This document shows, piece by piece, positions 55,219 through 64,000 of a DNA stretch of 64,000 nucleotides. This DNA is from Primulina eburnea (lineage: Eukaryota; Streptophyta; Magnoliopsida; Lamiales; Gesneriaceae), in NCBI RefSeq assembly GCF_022965805.1, contig NC_133104.1, positions 27,958,069-28,022,068 of the forward strand, given 5' to 3'. The notes under the pieces were generated by a model. It saw only the letters and a list, made by a program, of their open reading frames with translations. It was not told the DNA's origin and made no database searches. The position numbers and the translations under genes are program-made. The stretch's first letter is position 1, and each line of letters begins with the position of its first letter.

Positions 55219-57262
55219 TGAAAGAGGATCGATTAAGGTGTTCAAATGCGCAACGGAAGTTTCAAAATTATTTTCTAGCAAGAAAACTGAACACCTCATG
55301 TACTAGGATGTGTAGCAAATACAAAAACACAAAATATGACATTCATAGTGTGTTTAGAAAATATACCTATCAATCTTTTGAGATTGATGTTTGGCTCCAA
55401 CCAAGTTGTAAACAATTAGGCTCTTCAATGGTAGACAATCTACAAGCTCTCCTTTGAGCATTCCTTGCTTAAATATTAAGCACACCACCAACTAGCTAGA
55501 ACCACCTTACAATTGCACTAGAAAATGTAAGGTATTTTTCTTTGAGAAGTAAGTGTTTTCTCCAACAATTGAAGAACAAAAATGAGGGATAAAAATGAGG
55601 AGAATTTCGGCCAAGTGAGGTTAGGGAGACTTTTCTTGGTTGTGGAAAGAGTTAAAGCAAAAAAGTTGCATGCCAAGCCTTGGTTATACAAAAATTTGTC
55701 TCCCGACCTTTCACCTCCCATGCATGCAAATCTATTTGGGTTATTTAACAATTAAAAAACCCATGGACTTAAATTTAATTATCTCAAACAAATTTGATAC
55801 TAATTAAATATTACTTGAATTTACTCAAGCCCACTAGTTAAATAATTATTTTCTAATGGGCACTACAAGACCCAATATTATTTAATTAATTCAAAACTTG
55901 AATTAATATATTTATTTGGACTCTACAAGGCCCACTAGTGTTTAGTTAATTCAACACTTGAATTAATTTAATTTAGTCCATAATAATGTTTATGAAAATC
56001 ACAATTTTCAAATACATTATTTATTTGGCCAACTTTTAATTTAAGAACACTTCCTCAAATTAAAAGTTACATTCTCCTCATAGAAGTCAAACTTCTATTT
56101 TTTCTTACGCTTATAAACTCCTTTATAAGCGTTCAACACATTGAACTATTTTACTTCTCAACGGGAGCTAGAAAGCTAGCACTTGTGTGGCCCTTAATGG
56201 TTCATTGATACAACTTGCCGTGGGTTCACATCTCTATGTGATTCGGACTAAACATGTCCTTATACGAGCATACCCCAATTGCTCCATCCTAATTATCAAC
56301 TCCTTGATAACAAGAACGTCAGAACTCAAGTCTGATAGTACCCAACCAATCATGTTAAATGCCTAGCAGCATCTCTTACATGATTCCCTAGGTATCAAAT
56401 GATAGTGCCTGCAAGAACCATTCAATTATGGTTAGCGTACAGTACGGTCCCTTCAACTCATATATCCCGACCGATTCGACAACCATTGGTATATCGAGAG
56501 TTGTCAATGAATTGATACTATGTGTCATGTTGTAGTTGCATCGATTGTGTAATCTATGAAACCCCTTTCATAATTACCACCATACTCTGATCAGTGATTT
56601 CAAACTACATACACATGATATCACATAGGATATCCATACCCGAAGGTAAGCGGTGAATCCCCGACTACAATGCATCGACTCCTATATGTTTCAACAGAAC
56701 ACCCAACCTCGCCACCTGATGACCCCATGAGAGTCGGTAAACAAGTCAAAGTGTAATGCTAGCACATAAAGTCTCAATGTTGTCCCGGGTCATAAGGACT
56801 AATGGTGTACAACAATAAACTAGGACTTTCCACTCGATAAGTGAGAACCACTTGGAAAGTCCTTTATGGAGGGTTGTTCAGTGCACTCTACCAGGAGCAC
56901 CTATCTGCATGCTCAGACATCACAATGTCCCCTACCAATGAAACATGGTACTCACATCGCAGATACTAGTCTCGAACTCGAGCTGCCTATATCCTTCTTA
57001 GCGGCGGCTGAATCGACTAGGAACTGTTTAGAATATACAGCATTGCAAATATGAGTTTCATGATACTCATCATATGAGCATCTCATATTCTTTCTACTAT
57101 TTGTATATTCAACGACTTTATCTATGCAACTAGCATGGGTATACAGATAAAGAAGTGCCAAAACAATAATTTTAAATATTATTATAATAAAGACTGTTTA
57201 TACATATAGTTTCATTGTGAACACTCGGCCAACACTTGGCTCGACGTGCACCTACTCTAACA
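55219..57262 (-). repeat. Copia-B 5' LTR
   Basis: 2044 bp, TGAAAGAGGATCG to ACTCTAACA, followed by the TSD TAAAG. Close to 28486-30546. Confidence 0.94.
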
Positions 57263-57498
57263 TAAAGAACAGCATATATCAATCAAATCTGATCCTGGCA
57301 GTATCATAATTTCAAATCATATCAAGACGTAAGAAAACTTACGCCCAATTGAAGCTCTCGTCGCTAGAAACTCAGTACTGAATTCGGATTGAAATTCTGA
57401 CGGACGGATTCTACGCCTTCCAATTCTCGCACGTAAGGAACTTGGAGCTTTTCCCTTCATTCCTTCCTTTTCCTTTCTCAATTCTGAAGGAAGGAAAG

Positions 57499-57514
57499 TA
57501 ATATATATAAATAA

Positions 57515-57562
<48 letters not shown>
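57499..57562. repeat. AT microsatellite next to the dyad array
   Basis: TATATAAATAAATAAATATA followed by an uninterrupted (AT)n run to 57562. In LTR orientation it lies just downstream of the array at 57611-57912, the place of the TATA tracts in Gypsy-B and 6939-8922. Confidence 0.85.
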
Positions 57563-57565
<3 letters not shown>

Positions 57566-57610
57566 ATGCAGGTATAGAATCGTGGCTCACTTTTTTAAGA
57601 AACACGTCTC

Positions 57611-57912
57611 GCGCATATGCACGACCGCCCTCGGTGCATATGCGCGAGACACTAAGTCTCGGTGCGTATCCTTAACAATAGCTCGTGCATATGCGCGCAC
57701 TGACACTGTGCATATGCGCGAGACCTACTGTCTCGGCATAAATATACTCGCGCATATGTGCGCCTTCACTCGGCGCACATGCGCCAACTTCTCTGGACTC
57801 GGCCCTTAGCTTCTGCACAGCTCGCGCATATGCGCGCAAACTTCTTGCGCATATGCTCGAGGTCTTCTGCCATTGTCGTGCATATGTGCGGCTCCTTGTC
57901 GCGTATATGCGC
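57611..57912. repeat. GCGCATATGCGC dyad array in the split gypsy LTR
   Basis: About ten copies, several mutated (GTGCATATGCGC, GCGCATATGTGC, GCGCACATGCGC, GCGTATATGCGC). CGAGACCTACTG with TCTCGGC separates some copies, as in Gypsy-A and Gypsy-B. On the sense strand GAGGACAGAACACC precedes the array. Confidence 0.9.
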
Positions 57913-58047
57913 GAGGTGTTCTGTCCTCGCACATATTTCGTGTTTTCTTCCGTCTTTTCCGGTCTAATCCTTTCCGTCTATAATCACATTAATTATGACC
58001 AAATCATTTCAGATTAACAAGATAAAATTCTCGGGCCTTACACCACC

Positions 58048-58362
58048 AAAGTAGAAGCCTTGGACTCGAAACTTGTAAATTTTGAGGCCAAGATTGAGTC
58101 TCAATCTCAATATATTCTTGATATAAATGAACGAGTTTCGAATTAAGCACCATTTCTGGATATGTTGAATAATGGCATTCTCACTCTTACTGGCCAAGTG
58201 GATGACTTACTCACTCGTGTTCAAGCCAATGATGCTAAAAAAGGGGAAGCAGAAGGTAGAAAAGAAGGCATATCTGGAGGTCATCATGCAGAATCCTCCT
58301 TCAGAAACCAAGATCCTCAGGATGTGAAAACAATGTTCAAAGACATTGGAACTGATGATTAA
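58048..58362 (+). pseudogene. Sirevirus-like element segment 3: end of the extra 3' ORF
   Basis: Resumes with KVEALDSKLVNFEAKIESQS and YILDINERVS, a stop at about 58144, then FLDMLNNGILTLTGQVDDLL and TRVQANDAKKGEAEGRKEG, ending FKDIGTDD with a TAA at 58360-58362. The hydrophobic heptad pattern continues the coiled-coil-like stretch of 24364-24552. A charged, Gly-rich tail closes the protein. No membrane anchor is visible. Confidence 0.72.
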
Positions 58363-58473
58363 ATTCTTTTGAACTCTTTTTACTGTTTGTTTGTCGATTA
58401 TCTTATTTGCTTTCTGCTTTCATATTCATCGATACTAACATCTAAGTTTTGGCATCACCGCAAAGGGGAAAAT

Positions 58474-58938
58474 TATTAGACTTAATTTAATTGTGGTGAT
58501 GAGAGTCAAAACCAGCAGGTCGCGATAGCTAAATCAAGAAGACTATATAAAAGCAAAAGCTCTCGTATCGCGTTAACAAAAGTAGTAATCTTCGAGTACT
58601 TATCAGCTTAGAAAAACCAGAAGCAGAAGTAACTTAATGTCTTTTACTTGATCGTTACTATCTTAAATGTTACTGTTACTTTACTTAGTACTAGCTTTAA
58701 TTACACTATTAATGTTGTACGAAGTTATTTAACACGCCTTACCAATTTTGGTTTAAAGCAAAGACTGATTATTCTGAAAGCTTTCTGCAGGACTTTTTTA
58801 GGTAATAAAGCTGATTCTATCAGAAGTCAAAGGAAGTCTTTTCATTTACGTTGACTCAAGCTTTCTATATATAAGAAGATCAATCCTTTATAGACAAACA
58901 ATGTTATTATCTCTATCAACACAACGATTATCCCAACA
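58474..58938 (+). repeat. Probable 3' LTR of the Sirevirus-like element
   Basis: A purine run CAAAGGGGAAAA at 58461-58472 looks like the polypurine tract. The following TATTAGACTTAATTT would be a mutated TGTTAGAC LTR start. TATATAAAAG at 58544-58553 is a good TATA box, and CTATATATAAG occurs again near 58865. The end is uncertain; CCAACA at about 58938 is my best guess. Confidence 0.5.
58544..58553 (+). promoter_or_regulatory. TATA box in the probable Sirevirus-like LTR
   Basis: GACTATATAAAAGC about 70 bp inside the proposed LTR, with no other AT simple repeat around it. Confidence 0.55.
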
Positions 58939-59934
58939 TGAGTTTGAGGTATCATCAACTATTACTTATCTTCAAAGCTTAACATACAGAAAAACAGCAC
59001 ACGCTTTATTATAAATATCCAATTATAAAACAGGCCCGTATTTCGTATTTGAAAATTTACGAAATAATTTAAAAAAAATTCCTTTAAAAGTAAATAACTT
59101 GCCTCATTCATAAAATAAACTGATAAAAATGTTTAAATGTCAAAATAGCAGCGGAAGTAAATAATGTTTCAAAACAATCACTTAAAAATATTTCAACAAG
59201 ACAAAATGAGTTTCAACATAAAAATGATAAATAAACTGAAACATGAGGTCCTCGGGTCCTACTACTGCCGACCCAAGCTAGCTCACTGGTCCCCGCCCTC
59301 GGTCTCGACATCATCAGTACCTACAACAATCAAGTCTAGTGAGTCTAAAGACTCAGCATGCATATATCATAGATAACAAGTAAATATATCATAAAATTCG
59401 GCGTAACATAAAAATGTGATATTGTAAAAACGTAACGTGAAAATCGTGTCATGAATAATTATAAATACGTGCATTACTGAAAATCGTACGTAAAATGTTT
59501 CTCGATAGTGCCCTGTCATAAAATAGCATATGATAATTTTATGTTGAGATAATTTTCTACGCAAGTGGCTCATAACATAACATAACATGAATCATCTGAT
59601 CAAACCAAACCACAGTATACTGGGCAGGTAGAGATCATCACAGCCCTTGGACTGGATATCCGTATCCATACATGAACATTAACCGGTCGTAAGTCACCAG
59701 GTGAAGTAATAATCCCATAAGCTGAAATCACATAAGCGTGAGGTGGCCACAAGACATGTCACATATATCTCAAAAATAAACATTTTATATTTTTGCACGA
59801 AATATAATTATAATCTTGTTTTTACCAAATGGGTTGGATCATTCCCTGGCTCGCTACGATCTAATTCTAACATGAGACACATGCGAATAATCTTAACATG
59901 AGAATAACTTTGTAATAGAACCCAAAAACGGGGC

Positions 59935-60243
59935 TGTAACGCCCCAGATTCGATGACTGTCCTCACTGTACGAAGACATGTCTTTCTAGCGTGCTTATTT
60001 CCTCACTCACACGCACCCTAGGAAACTTCCCAGGAGGTCACCCATCTCAAAATTGCCCCAAGTCAAGCACGCTTAACTTTGGAGTTCTTATGTGATGAGC
60101 TACCGAAAAGAAGATTCACCTTCATGATATGAGTAGTACCAATTAAATCTTTAAGCCATCTTCAACTGTACTGTCCATTACATTGAACAGTCTCGGAATC
60201 CCTCTCCTTCCGATGTAAGAACGGTTCATTCATGTTCTCTCCA
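59935..60243 (-). repeat. Cassandra LTR, inverted copy
   Basis: The minus strand carries the 5S-like A box AGTTAAGCGTGCTTG (60078-60064) and the C box region GATGGGTGACCTCCTGGGAAG, both in better agreement with plant 5S rRNA than the two plus copies. It begins TGTAACGCCCC at the TSD side, so its U5 end faces outward. Confidence 0.88.
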
Positions 60244-60475
60244 CCTAGAAGCCTGCAAGGAGCCGCTCATTGTCCGTGCCACCTCATGGCACCGGCGATC
60301 ACCCCCCGCCCTCTTCGGCCCCAGGCCTCACATGCCCACCAGCTTCCGTTTGGTTCGTCCCCGAACCACACCGTACTCGGAGAGGATGTCAGGCTCGGGG
60401 CCGAAGAGGGCGGGGGGGTGATCGCCGGTGCCATCAGTTGCACGGACAATGAGCGGCTCCTGGAGGGCTTTTAGG

Positions 60476-60784
60476 TGGAGAGAACATGAATGAACCGACT
60501 CACACGGGAATGAGAGGGATTCCGAGACAGTTCAATGTAATGGACTGTACAGTTGAAGAGGGCTTAAAAGATTTGATTGGTACTACTCATATCACGAAGG
60601 TGCATCTTCTTTTCGGTAGCTCATCACATAAAAACTCTAAAGTTAAGTGTGCTTGACTTGGGGCAATTTTGGGATGGGTGACCTCCTGTGAAGTTTCTCA
60701 GGGTGCGTGTGAGTGAGGACATAAGCACGCTGGAAAGACCCGTCTTGATACAGTGAGGACAGTCATCGAATCTGGGACGTTACA
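60476..60784 (+). repeat. Cassandra LTR, middle copy
   Basis: TGGAGAGAACATG to GACGTTACA. The 5S-like A box AGTTAAGTGTGCTTG is at 60641-60655 and GGGATGGGTGACCTCCTG at 60671-60688. The primer site follows directly. Confidence 0.9.
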
Positions 60785-60786
60785 AG

Positions 60787-60798
60787 TGGCATCAGAGC
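60787..60798 (+). other. Cassandra primer binding site
   Basis: TGGCATCAGAGC, one base off the tRNA-iMet complement, two bases after the middle LTR. Confidence 0.85.
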
Positions 60799-60943
60799 CG
60801 ACCTCTCTTAGTACGGTGTGGTTCGGGGACGAACCAAGCGGAAGCTAGGTGGGCATGTGAGGCCCGGGGCCGAAGAGGGCAGGGGGTGATTGCCGGTGCC
60901 TTCAGTTGCACGGACAATGAGCGGCTCCGGGCAGACTTTTAGG

Positions 60944-61252
60944 TGGAGGGAACATGAATGAACCGACCCACACGGGAATGAGAGGGATTCCGAGACTGTT
61001 CAATGTAATGGACTGTGCAGTTGAAGAGGGCTTAAAAGATTTGATTGGTACTACTCATATCACGAAGGTGCATCTTCTTTTCGGTAGCTCATTAAATAAA
61101 AACTCTAAAGTAAAGCGTGCTTGACTTGGGGTAATTTTGGGATGGGTGACCTCCTGAGAAGTTTCTCAGGGTGCGTGTGAGTGAGGACATAATCACGCTG
61201 GAAAGACCCGTCTTGATACAGTGAGGACAGTCATCGAATCTGGGACGTTACA
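60944..61252 (+). repeat. Cassandra LTR, right copy
   Basis: 309 bp like the others, preceded by a short purine/T tract (GGGCAGACTTTTAGG). The 5S-like A box is mutated (AGTAAAGCGTGCTTG, near 61107); the C box is GGATGGGTGACCTCCTGAG. It ends at the right TSD GGGGC. Confidence 0.9.
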
Positions 61253-61540
61253 GGGGCCAACTAGACCAACAACTTGATTTCTAACCATCACTCCGTACCA
61301 ACCCGAACCAACATCGAACCATCATTTAGTCATGGTCAAAATACGCCTAACATGATGAAACAATGCTCCTAAAAATTGTAATTCACGAAATTTGGTGAAT
61401 GGAGGCCAAAATCTTGAAACGCTCTTTCGAGAGTCACTTTGGCACATTGCACCGTAAATTCTCATACGACCTCTAAACTTAACCAACTCACAAACGGCCA
61501 AAGACATGACCTTCCTAACTCAATGAGGTACTTTTCAGTC

Positions 61541-62260
61541 CAAGCCATAGGCTAAAAGCCAAACAAGAACTCGAAACAAGCCTCTGAACCGAAGGCAAAG
61601 TTGCTGTCAAAAAAATACAGCAGCAACTGTTGTGCTTCCTTGCTTCGTTTACGAGGTTATTGGCCATTGGGGCTTGAATCACCGATCAGAGCCTCTTCTC
61701 AACATCCTAAGGTATGGCTTGAACCATGGCTAAGGGCCCTAGGCCTCCCACAATCCAAGAAACACCCGAGACAATCCCAAGCTTCACCTGAAAACACACA
61801 TGGCACGCGTGGGGGTGTTGCTTGTTTTGCTGTCAAATGAAGGATCCAATGGATATGAGGTTAACCATGGTCCATGCTAGACATGTTAATGTGTTTTATG
61901 AGTCATGGCTAAGGGCTAGAAGCCAACCACAACCCACCTAACACCATAAAGCCGAACCAACTCACACACAGAAAAAAATAGAAATCGAAACCGTGGGACA
62001 CTTGTCTTGTTTGTTTTAAAAACCGATGGGACCATGAACCAAGCCATGAAATGTCATTTTGGTCATGTCCTAGACATGCTAAGGAAGGGTTCTAACCATG
62101 GTTACAGGCCTAAAGGCCAACCAAGATTCGAACCTCATTGAACAATCAAAAACCAGAATTTTCGAGACTCAACTTGCAACTATGGTGGAGTTGCTGTCAA
62201 GTCTTGAATCTAGCGAGTTGGGGGCTTGAACTAATGGACCAACATGATCCTAACTCACCC
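61541..62260 (+). repeat. Degenerate repeat of about 180 bp in the Gypsy-D LTR
   Basis: A block containing CCATGGCTAAGGG (or a variant), AGGCCAACCA and, further on, TTGCTGTCAA recurs at about 61541, 61717, 61902 and 62091. Units are heavily diverged, suggesting an old internal expansion of the LTR. Confidence 0.6.
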
Positions 62261-63505
62261 TAGTACATTCCTAGATGCAGCCTTGGATGTCTGGAACCGA
62301 GCCAACCCCCTGAAATCACAAAACAATACCAAACGTGAAGCACAAGGAAAAGAGCCGAAAATCTGTGTAGAATTTTTGTTCATGTTGATGTAAAAATTTT
62401 GGTTTTGCCTTTTAAATCATGCATAAGTAATGTTTTAAAATAATTATATGACTTGATTGAAGAGCAAAAGATAATATAAAAATTCCTTGAATTCTTTTGT
62501 TCGAAAAGAAACAACTATACGACGACACGGCGCGTAGGAGACGGAGTTGCTTTACTTTCTTGTTTTCTCTCTTATTTTCCTTGAGCTCCTCTCGATTCTT
62601 TTTGTGCTGAAAGAGACTGAAATTTTCAAAATGAGGGGAGGAGAATGGCTAGGAAAAATGAATGGGAAGTCTACTAATTAAATGGGGGTTGAATGGCAAG
62701 ATCAAATCTTTCTATCCTAGAGTTTGAGAGATAAGGAAATAAGGTATGATTTGATTTGATTGAGGGAGTGTGAGGGACGATTTTTATCTTTCAAATTATG
62801 GTAGAAATATTGCTTAAATCATTAATTATTGGTGATTAAAAATGAAGGGATTATCTACCAAGAATCGATAAGGAAGAGAATCAAAGAAAATGAGTTGTCA
62901 ACCTTGATTAAATCCTACAAGGTGATGGCCGAATTCTTGAAGTAAAATGGAGGGAAATATTGCTTAAATATTGAATTTTTAACACTTTAAAGTTTTAAAC
63001 ACTTATTATGTATTTTAGTGAAATAATAAATTAATTTAGGATAGTAATTATCTTCCATGCATGGCTAATTCTTTAAAATAAATTACTAACATGTTAAGTT
63101 ACAATTTCATAAATAAAATAAGCCTAGATTAACTTATCTCAATTGGTTATACATTTTAATCTAGGCTTTTAATTAATTATTAGACATAAATGAACTTATT
63201 TACTACATATCTCTAATTAATTAAATAAATCCTTAAATATTCTTTTACATTAAAATAACTTATTATTTATCTTATATAAATTCTAGGAATATTTTCTTCT
63301 TATTAAATTTTATCTCAATACTCCAACTCCAGTCCGACCTCTCTTATTTAACCGAAAAGACAAAATCTAAACTACTGCGATTTAAAATAAATGATCATGA
63401 ATTAATACAATTTAAAATGCTTGAAATATAAAAGAAATCATTTTAATTTTTAAATAATAGTAATTATGCATTGCTTATACGTAGTCTGGTTTAACGGGTT
63501 CTACA
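62261..63505 (-). other. Remainder of the Gypsy-D LTR
   Basis: AT-rich sequence to the LTR edge at 63505. A pyrimidine stretch near 62552-62600 (TTTCTTGTTTTCTCTC) is unremarkable. I see no gene, array or promoter that I can support. Confidence 0.5.
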
Positions 63506-63540
63506 ACTCTCCCCCCCTTAAAAAAATTTCTTCCTCGAAA
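63506..63540 (-). other. Gypsy-D polypurine tract
   Basis: On the minus strand AAATTTTTTTAAGGGG and GGGAGAGT lie next to the LTR start TGTAGAACCCG. Confidence 0.78.
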
Positions 63541-63549
63541 TTAAAACTT

Positions 63550-63972
63550 ACCGAATAACTCGGGATACCGACTACTCATTTTTGGCTCAGATTCCCACGT
63601 AGCTTCCTCCTCCGAATGATTAAGTCATTTGACTTTCACTAGCTTAACCAGTTTGTTCTGAAGCTTCTTCTCCTGTCTGTCTAAAATCTGCACTGGTCTT
63701 TCTTCATAAGACAGGTTCGGAATGAGCTGCAACGGTTCAAAATTCAGGACATGCGAAGGATTCGACATATACTTCCTCAGCATAGACACGTGGAACACAT
63801 TGTGTACTCCGGTCAGATTCGGCGGAAGAGCAACACGATAAGCTAACGTCCCAACCCTGTCGAGAATCTCAAATGGTCTGAAGAATCTCGGACTAAGCTT
63901 TCCTTTCTTTCCGAACCGCATGACACCCTTCATAGGTGCTATCTTCACAAAAACATGGTCGTCCAACGTCAA
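63550..63972 (-). pseudogene. Gypsy-D integrase C-terminus
   Basis: The frame open at 63972-63625 reads the GPY/F module ([36 protein letters not shown]) and [20 protein letters not shown], then PVQILDRQEKKLQNKLVKLV. It closely resembles the same region of Gypsy-C, so it belongs to the Tekay-like clade. A stop follows VKVK; the chromodomain-like end (SEEEATWESEPKMSSRYPEL-like, out of frame) runs on to about 63550. The usual GPF glycine is Arg here (RPF). The rest of pol lies outside the window. Confidence 0.82.
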
Positions 63973-64000
63973 ACTCTAGATCTCTCCTCCTCTGATCCGC

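Larger units (their letters stand above)
28486..57262 (-). mobile_element. Copia-B: Ty1/copia retrotransposon, minus strand, host to later insertions
   Basis: LTRs at 28486-30546 and 55219-57262 begin TGAAAGAGGAT and end ACTCTAACA on the plus strand. The flanks TCAAG (28481-28485) and TAAAG (57263-57267) are a 5-bp TSD with one mismatch. Removing the nested solo LTR unit (33325-36169) and Gypsy-C (36606-53070) leaves about 9.5 kb, collinear with Copia-A. It sits in the LTR now split between 28485 and 57268. Confidence 0.94.
57268..58042 (-). repeat. Gypsy LTR (Gypsy-A/B family), right part
   Basis: Continues the LTR interrupted at 28485: AACAGCATATATC resumes the sequence seen at about 7600 in the related plus-oriented LTR. 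It ends CTCGGGCCTTACA, followed by CCACC (58043-58047), which matches the bases before 24558. Confidence 0.87.
59935..61252 (+). mobile_element. Cassandra-type TRIM with three LTRs, one inverted
   Basis: Three 309-bp LTRs (59935-60243 minus; 60476-60784 and 60944-61252 plus) carry 5S rRNA-like internal promoter sequences, the hallmark of Cassandra. Each plus LTR runs TGGAG...GACGTTACA. The internal domain is only 159 bp (60785-60943), with primer site TGGCATCAGAGC at 60787-60798 and no coding capacity. The inverted LTR is followed by an inverted internal piece (60244-60385), which abuts a partial plus internal piece (60386-60475). The whole unit is flanked by GGGGC on both sides (59930-59934 and 61253-61257). 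It depends on other elements for all proteins. Confidence 0.88.
59050..63972 (-). mobile_element. Gypsy-D: Ty3/gypsy element, minus strand, clipped by window end
   Basis: The integrase tail at 63625-63972, the polypurine tract and a very long 3' LTR (about 59050-63505, roughly 3.1 kb net) define the left end of an element that continues beyond the window. The right LTR edge is TCTACA at 63505. The left edge is not sharp to me and lies around 59030-59060. The LTR shares the GTCTAGTGAGTCTAAAGACT block with 24558-27294. Cassandra is inserted in it. Confidence 0.75.

Noticed and set aside
57411..57605. Frame with a long Tyr-Ile run
   Set aside because: Translation of an AT microsatellite.
60232..60474. 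Overlapping frames of 60-80 codons on both strands
   Set aside because: They fall in the inverted Cassandra internal domain, whose GC-rich sequence is nearly self-complementary. No family match, and Cassandra is non-coding.
60624..60711. 5S rRNA gene
   Set aside because: Only the internal promoter-like core matches 5S rRNA. The flanks are LTR sequence with TG...CA ends, present three times at 309 bp, so these are Cassandra LTRs.
1..64000. Host protein-coding gene, tRNA gene or microRNA precursor
   Set aside because: I looked for exon-like patterns, tRNA A and B boxes and long hairpins outside the elements. Nearly all sequence is accounted for by retroelements, and nothing met a supportable threshold.

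Overview
This window looks like a piece of intergenic heterochromatin from a flowering-plant nuclear genome. The evidence is AT-rich DNA, wall-to-wall LTR retrotransposons, tRNA-iMet primer binding sites, Tekay-like Ty3/gypsy polymerases, a Sirevirus-like Ty1/copia element with an extra 3' ORF, and a Cassandra element carrying 5S rRNA-derived promoters. The extra ORF resembles proteins I recall as very abundant in Gesneriaceae (Dorcoceras-type, Lamiales). That taxonomic guess is from memory and tentative. I recognise no ordinary host gene.

The layout is a nest of insertions that can be peeled apart by 5-bp target-site duplications (TSDs). The oldest layer is a decayed Sirevirus-like copia element, in pieces at 8923-14656, 24364-24557 and 58048-about 58938. 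Its left part is cut off by a gypsy LTR in plus orientation (6939-8922), which carries a minus-strand gypsy near its own start (Gypsy-A, 1-6938, clipped by the window edge). Copia-A (14657-24358, plus, TSD GGTTA) sits in the 3' ORF. A second unit, bounded by TGTGGGGAC and CTTACA and flanked by CCACC, spans 24558-58042. Inside its LTR lies Copia-B (28486-57262, minus, TSD TCAAG/TAAAG). Copia-B holds a solo LTR (33325-36164, TSD TAAAT), itself split by another solo LTR (33576-35063, TSD TCGAG). It also holds Gypsy-C (36606-53065, plus, TSD GCTAA/GCTAG). Gypsy-C carries Gypsy-B (37324-46074, minus, TSD GTTTG) inside its 5' LTR. The deepest point is five layers down.

The right end (about 59050-63972) is a minus-strand gypsy (Gypsy-D) whose long LTR contains an unusual inverted three-LTR Cassandra element (59935-61252, TSD GGGGC).

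Almost every coding region is broken by stops or frameshifts. The clear exception is the 913-codon RT-RNase H-integrase frame of Gypsy-C (48680-51421). Gypsy-B keeps a 515-codon protease-RT frame. The most striking non-coding feature is that several LTR families carry clusters of short GC-rich dyad repeats. Gypsy-A, Gypsy-B and two more LTR copies, plus an unrelated solo LTR, carry GCGCATATGCGC. Gypsy-C carries ACCGCACCCGCGGT. Two other LTRs carry GGCGCTCGGGCGGTA paired with its complement. In most families the cluster lies about 100-450 bp from the start of the LTR, and in several copies just upstream of a TATA-like tract. Many are preceded by the same GGACAGAA leader, which suggests a shared, exchangeable regulatory or silencing module.
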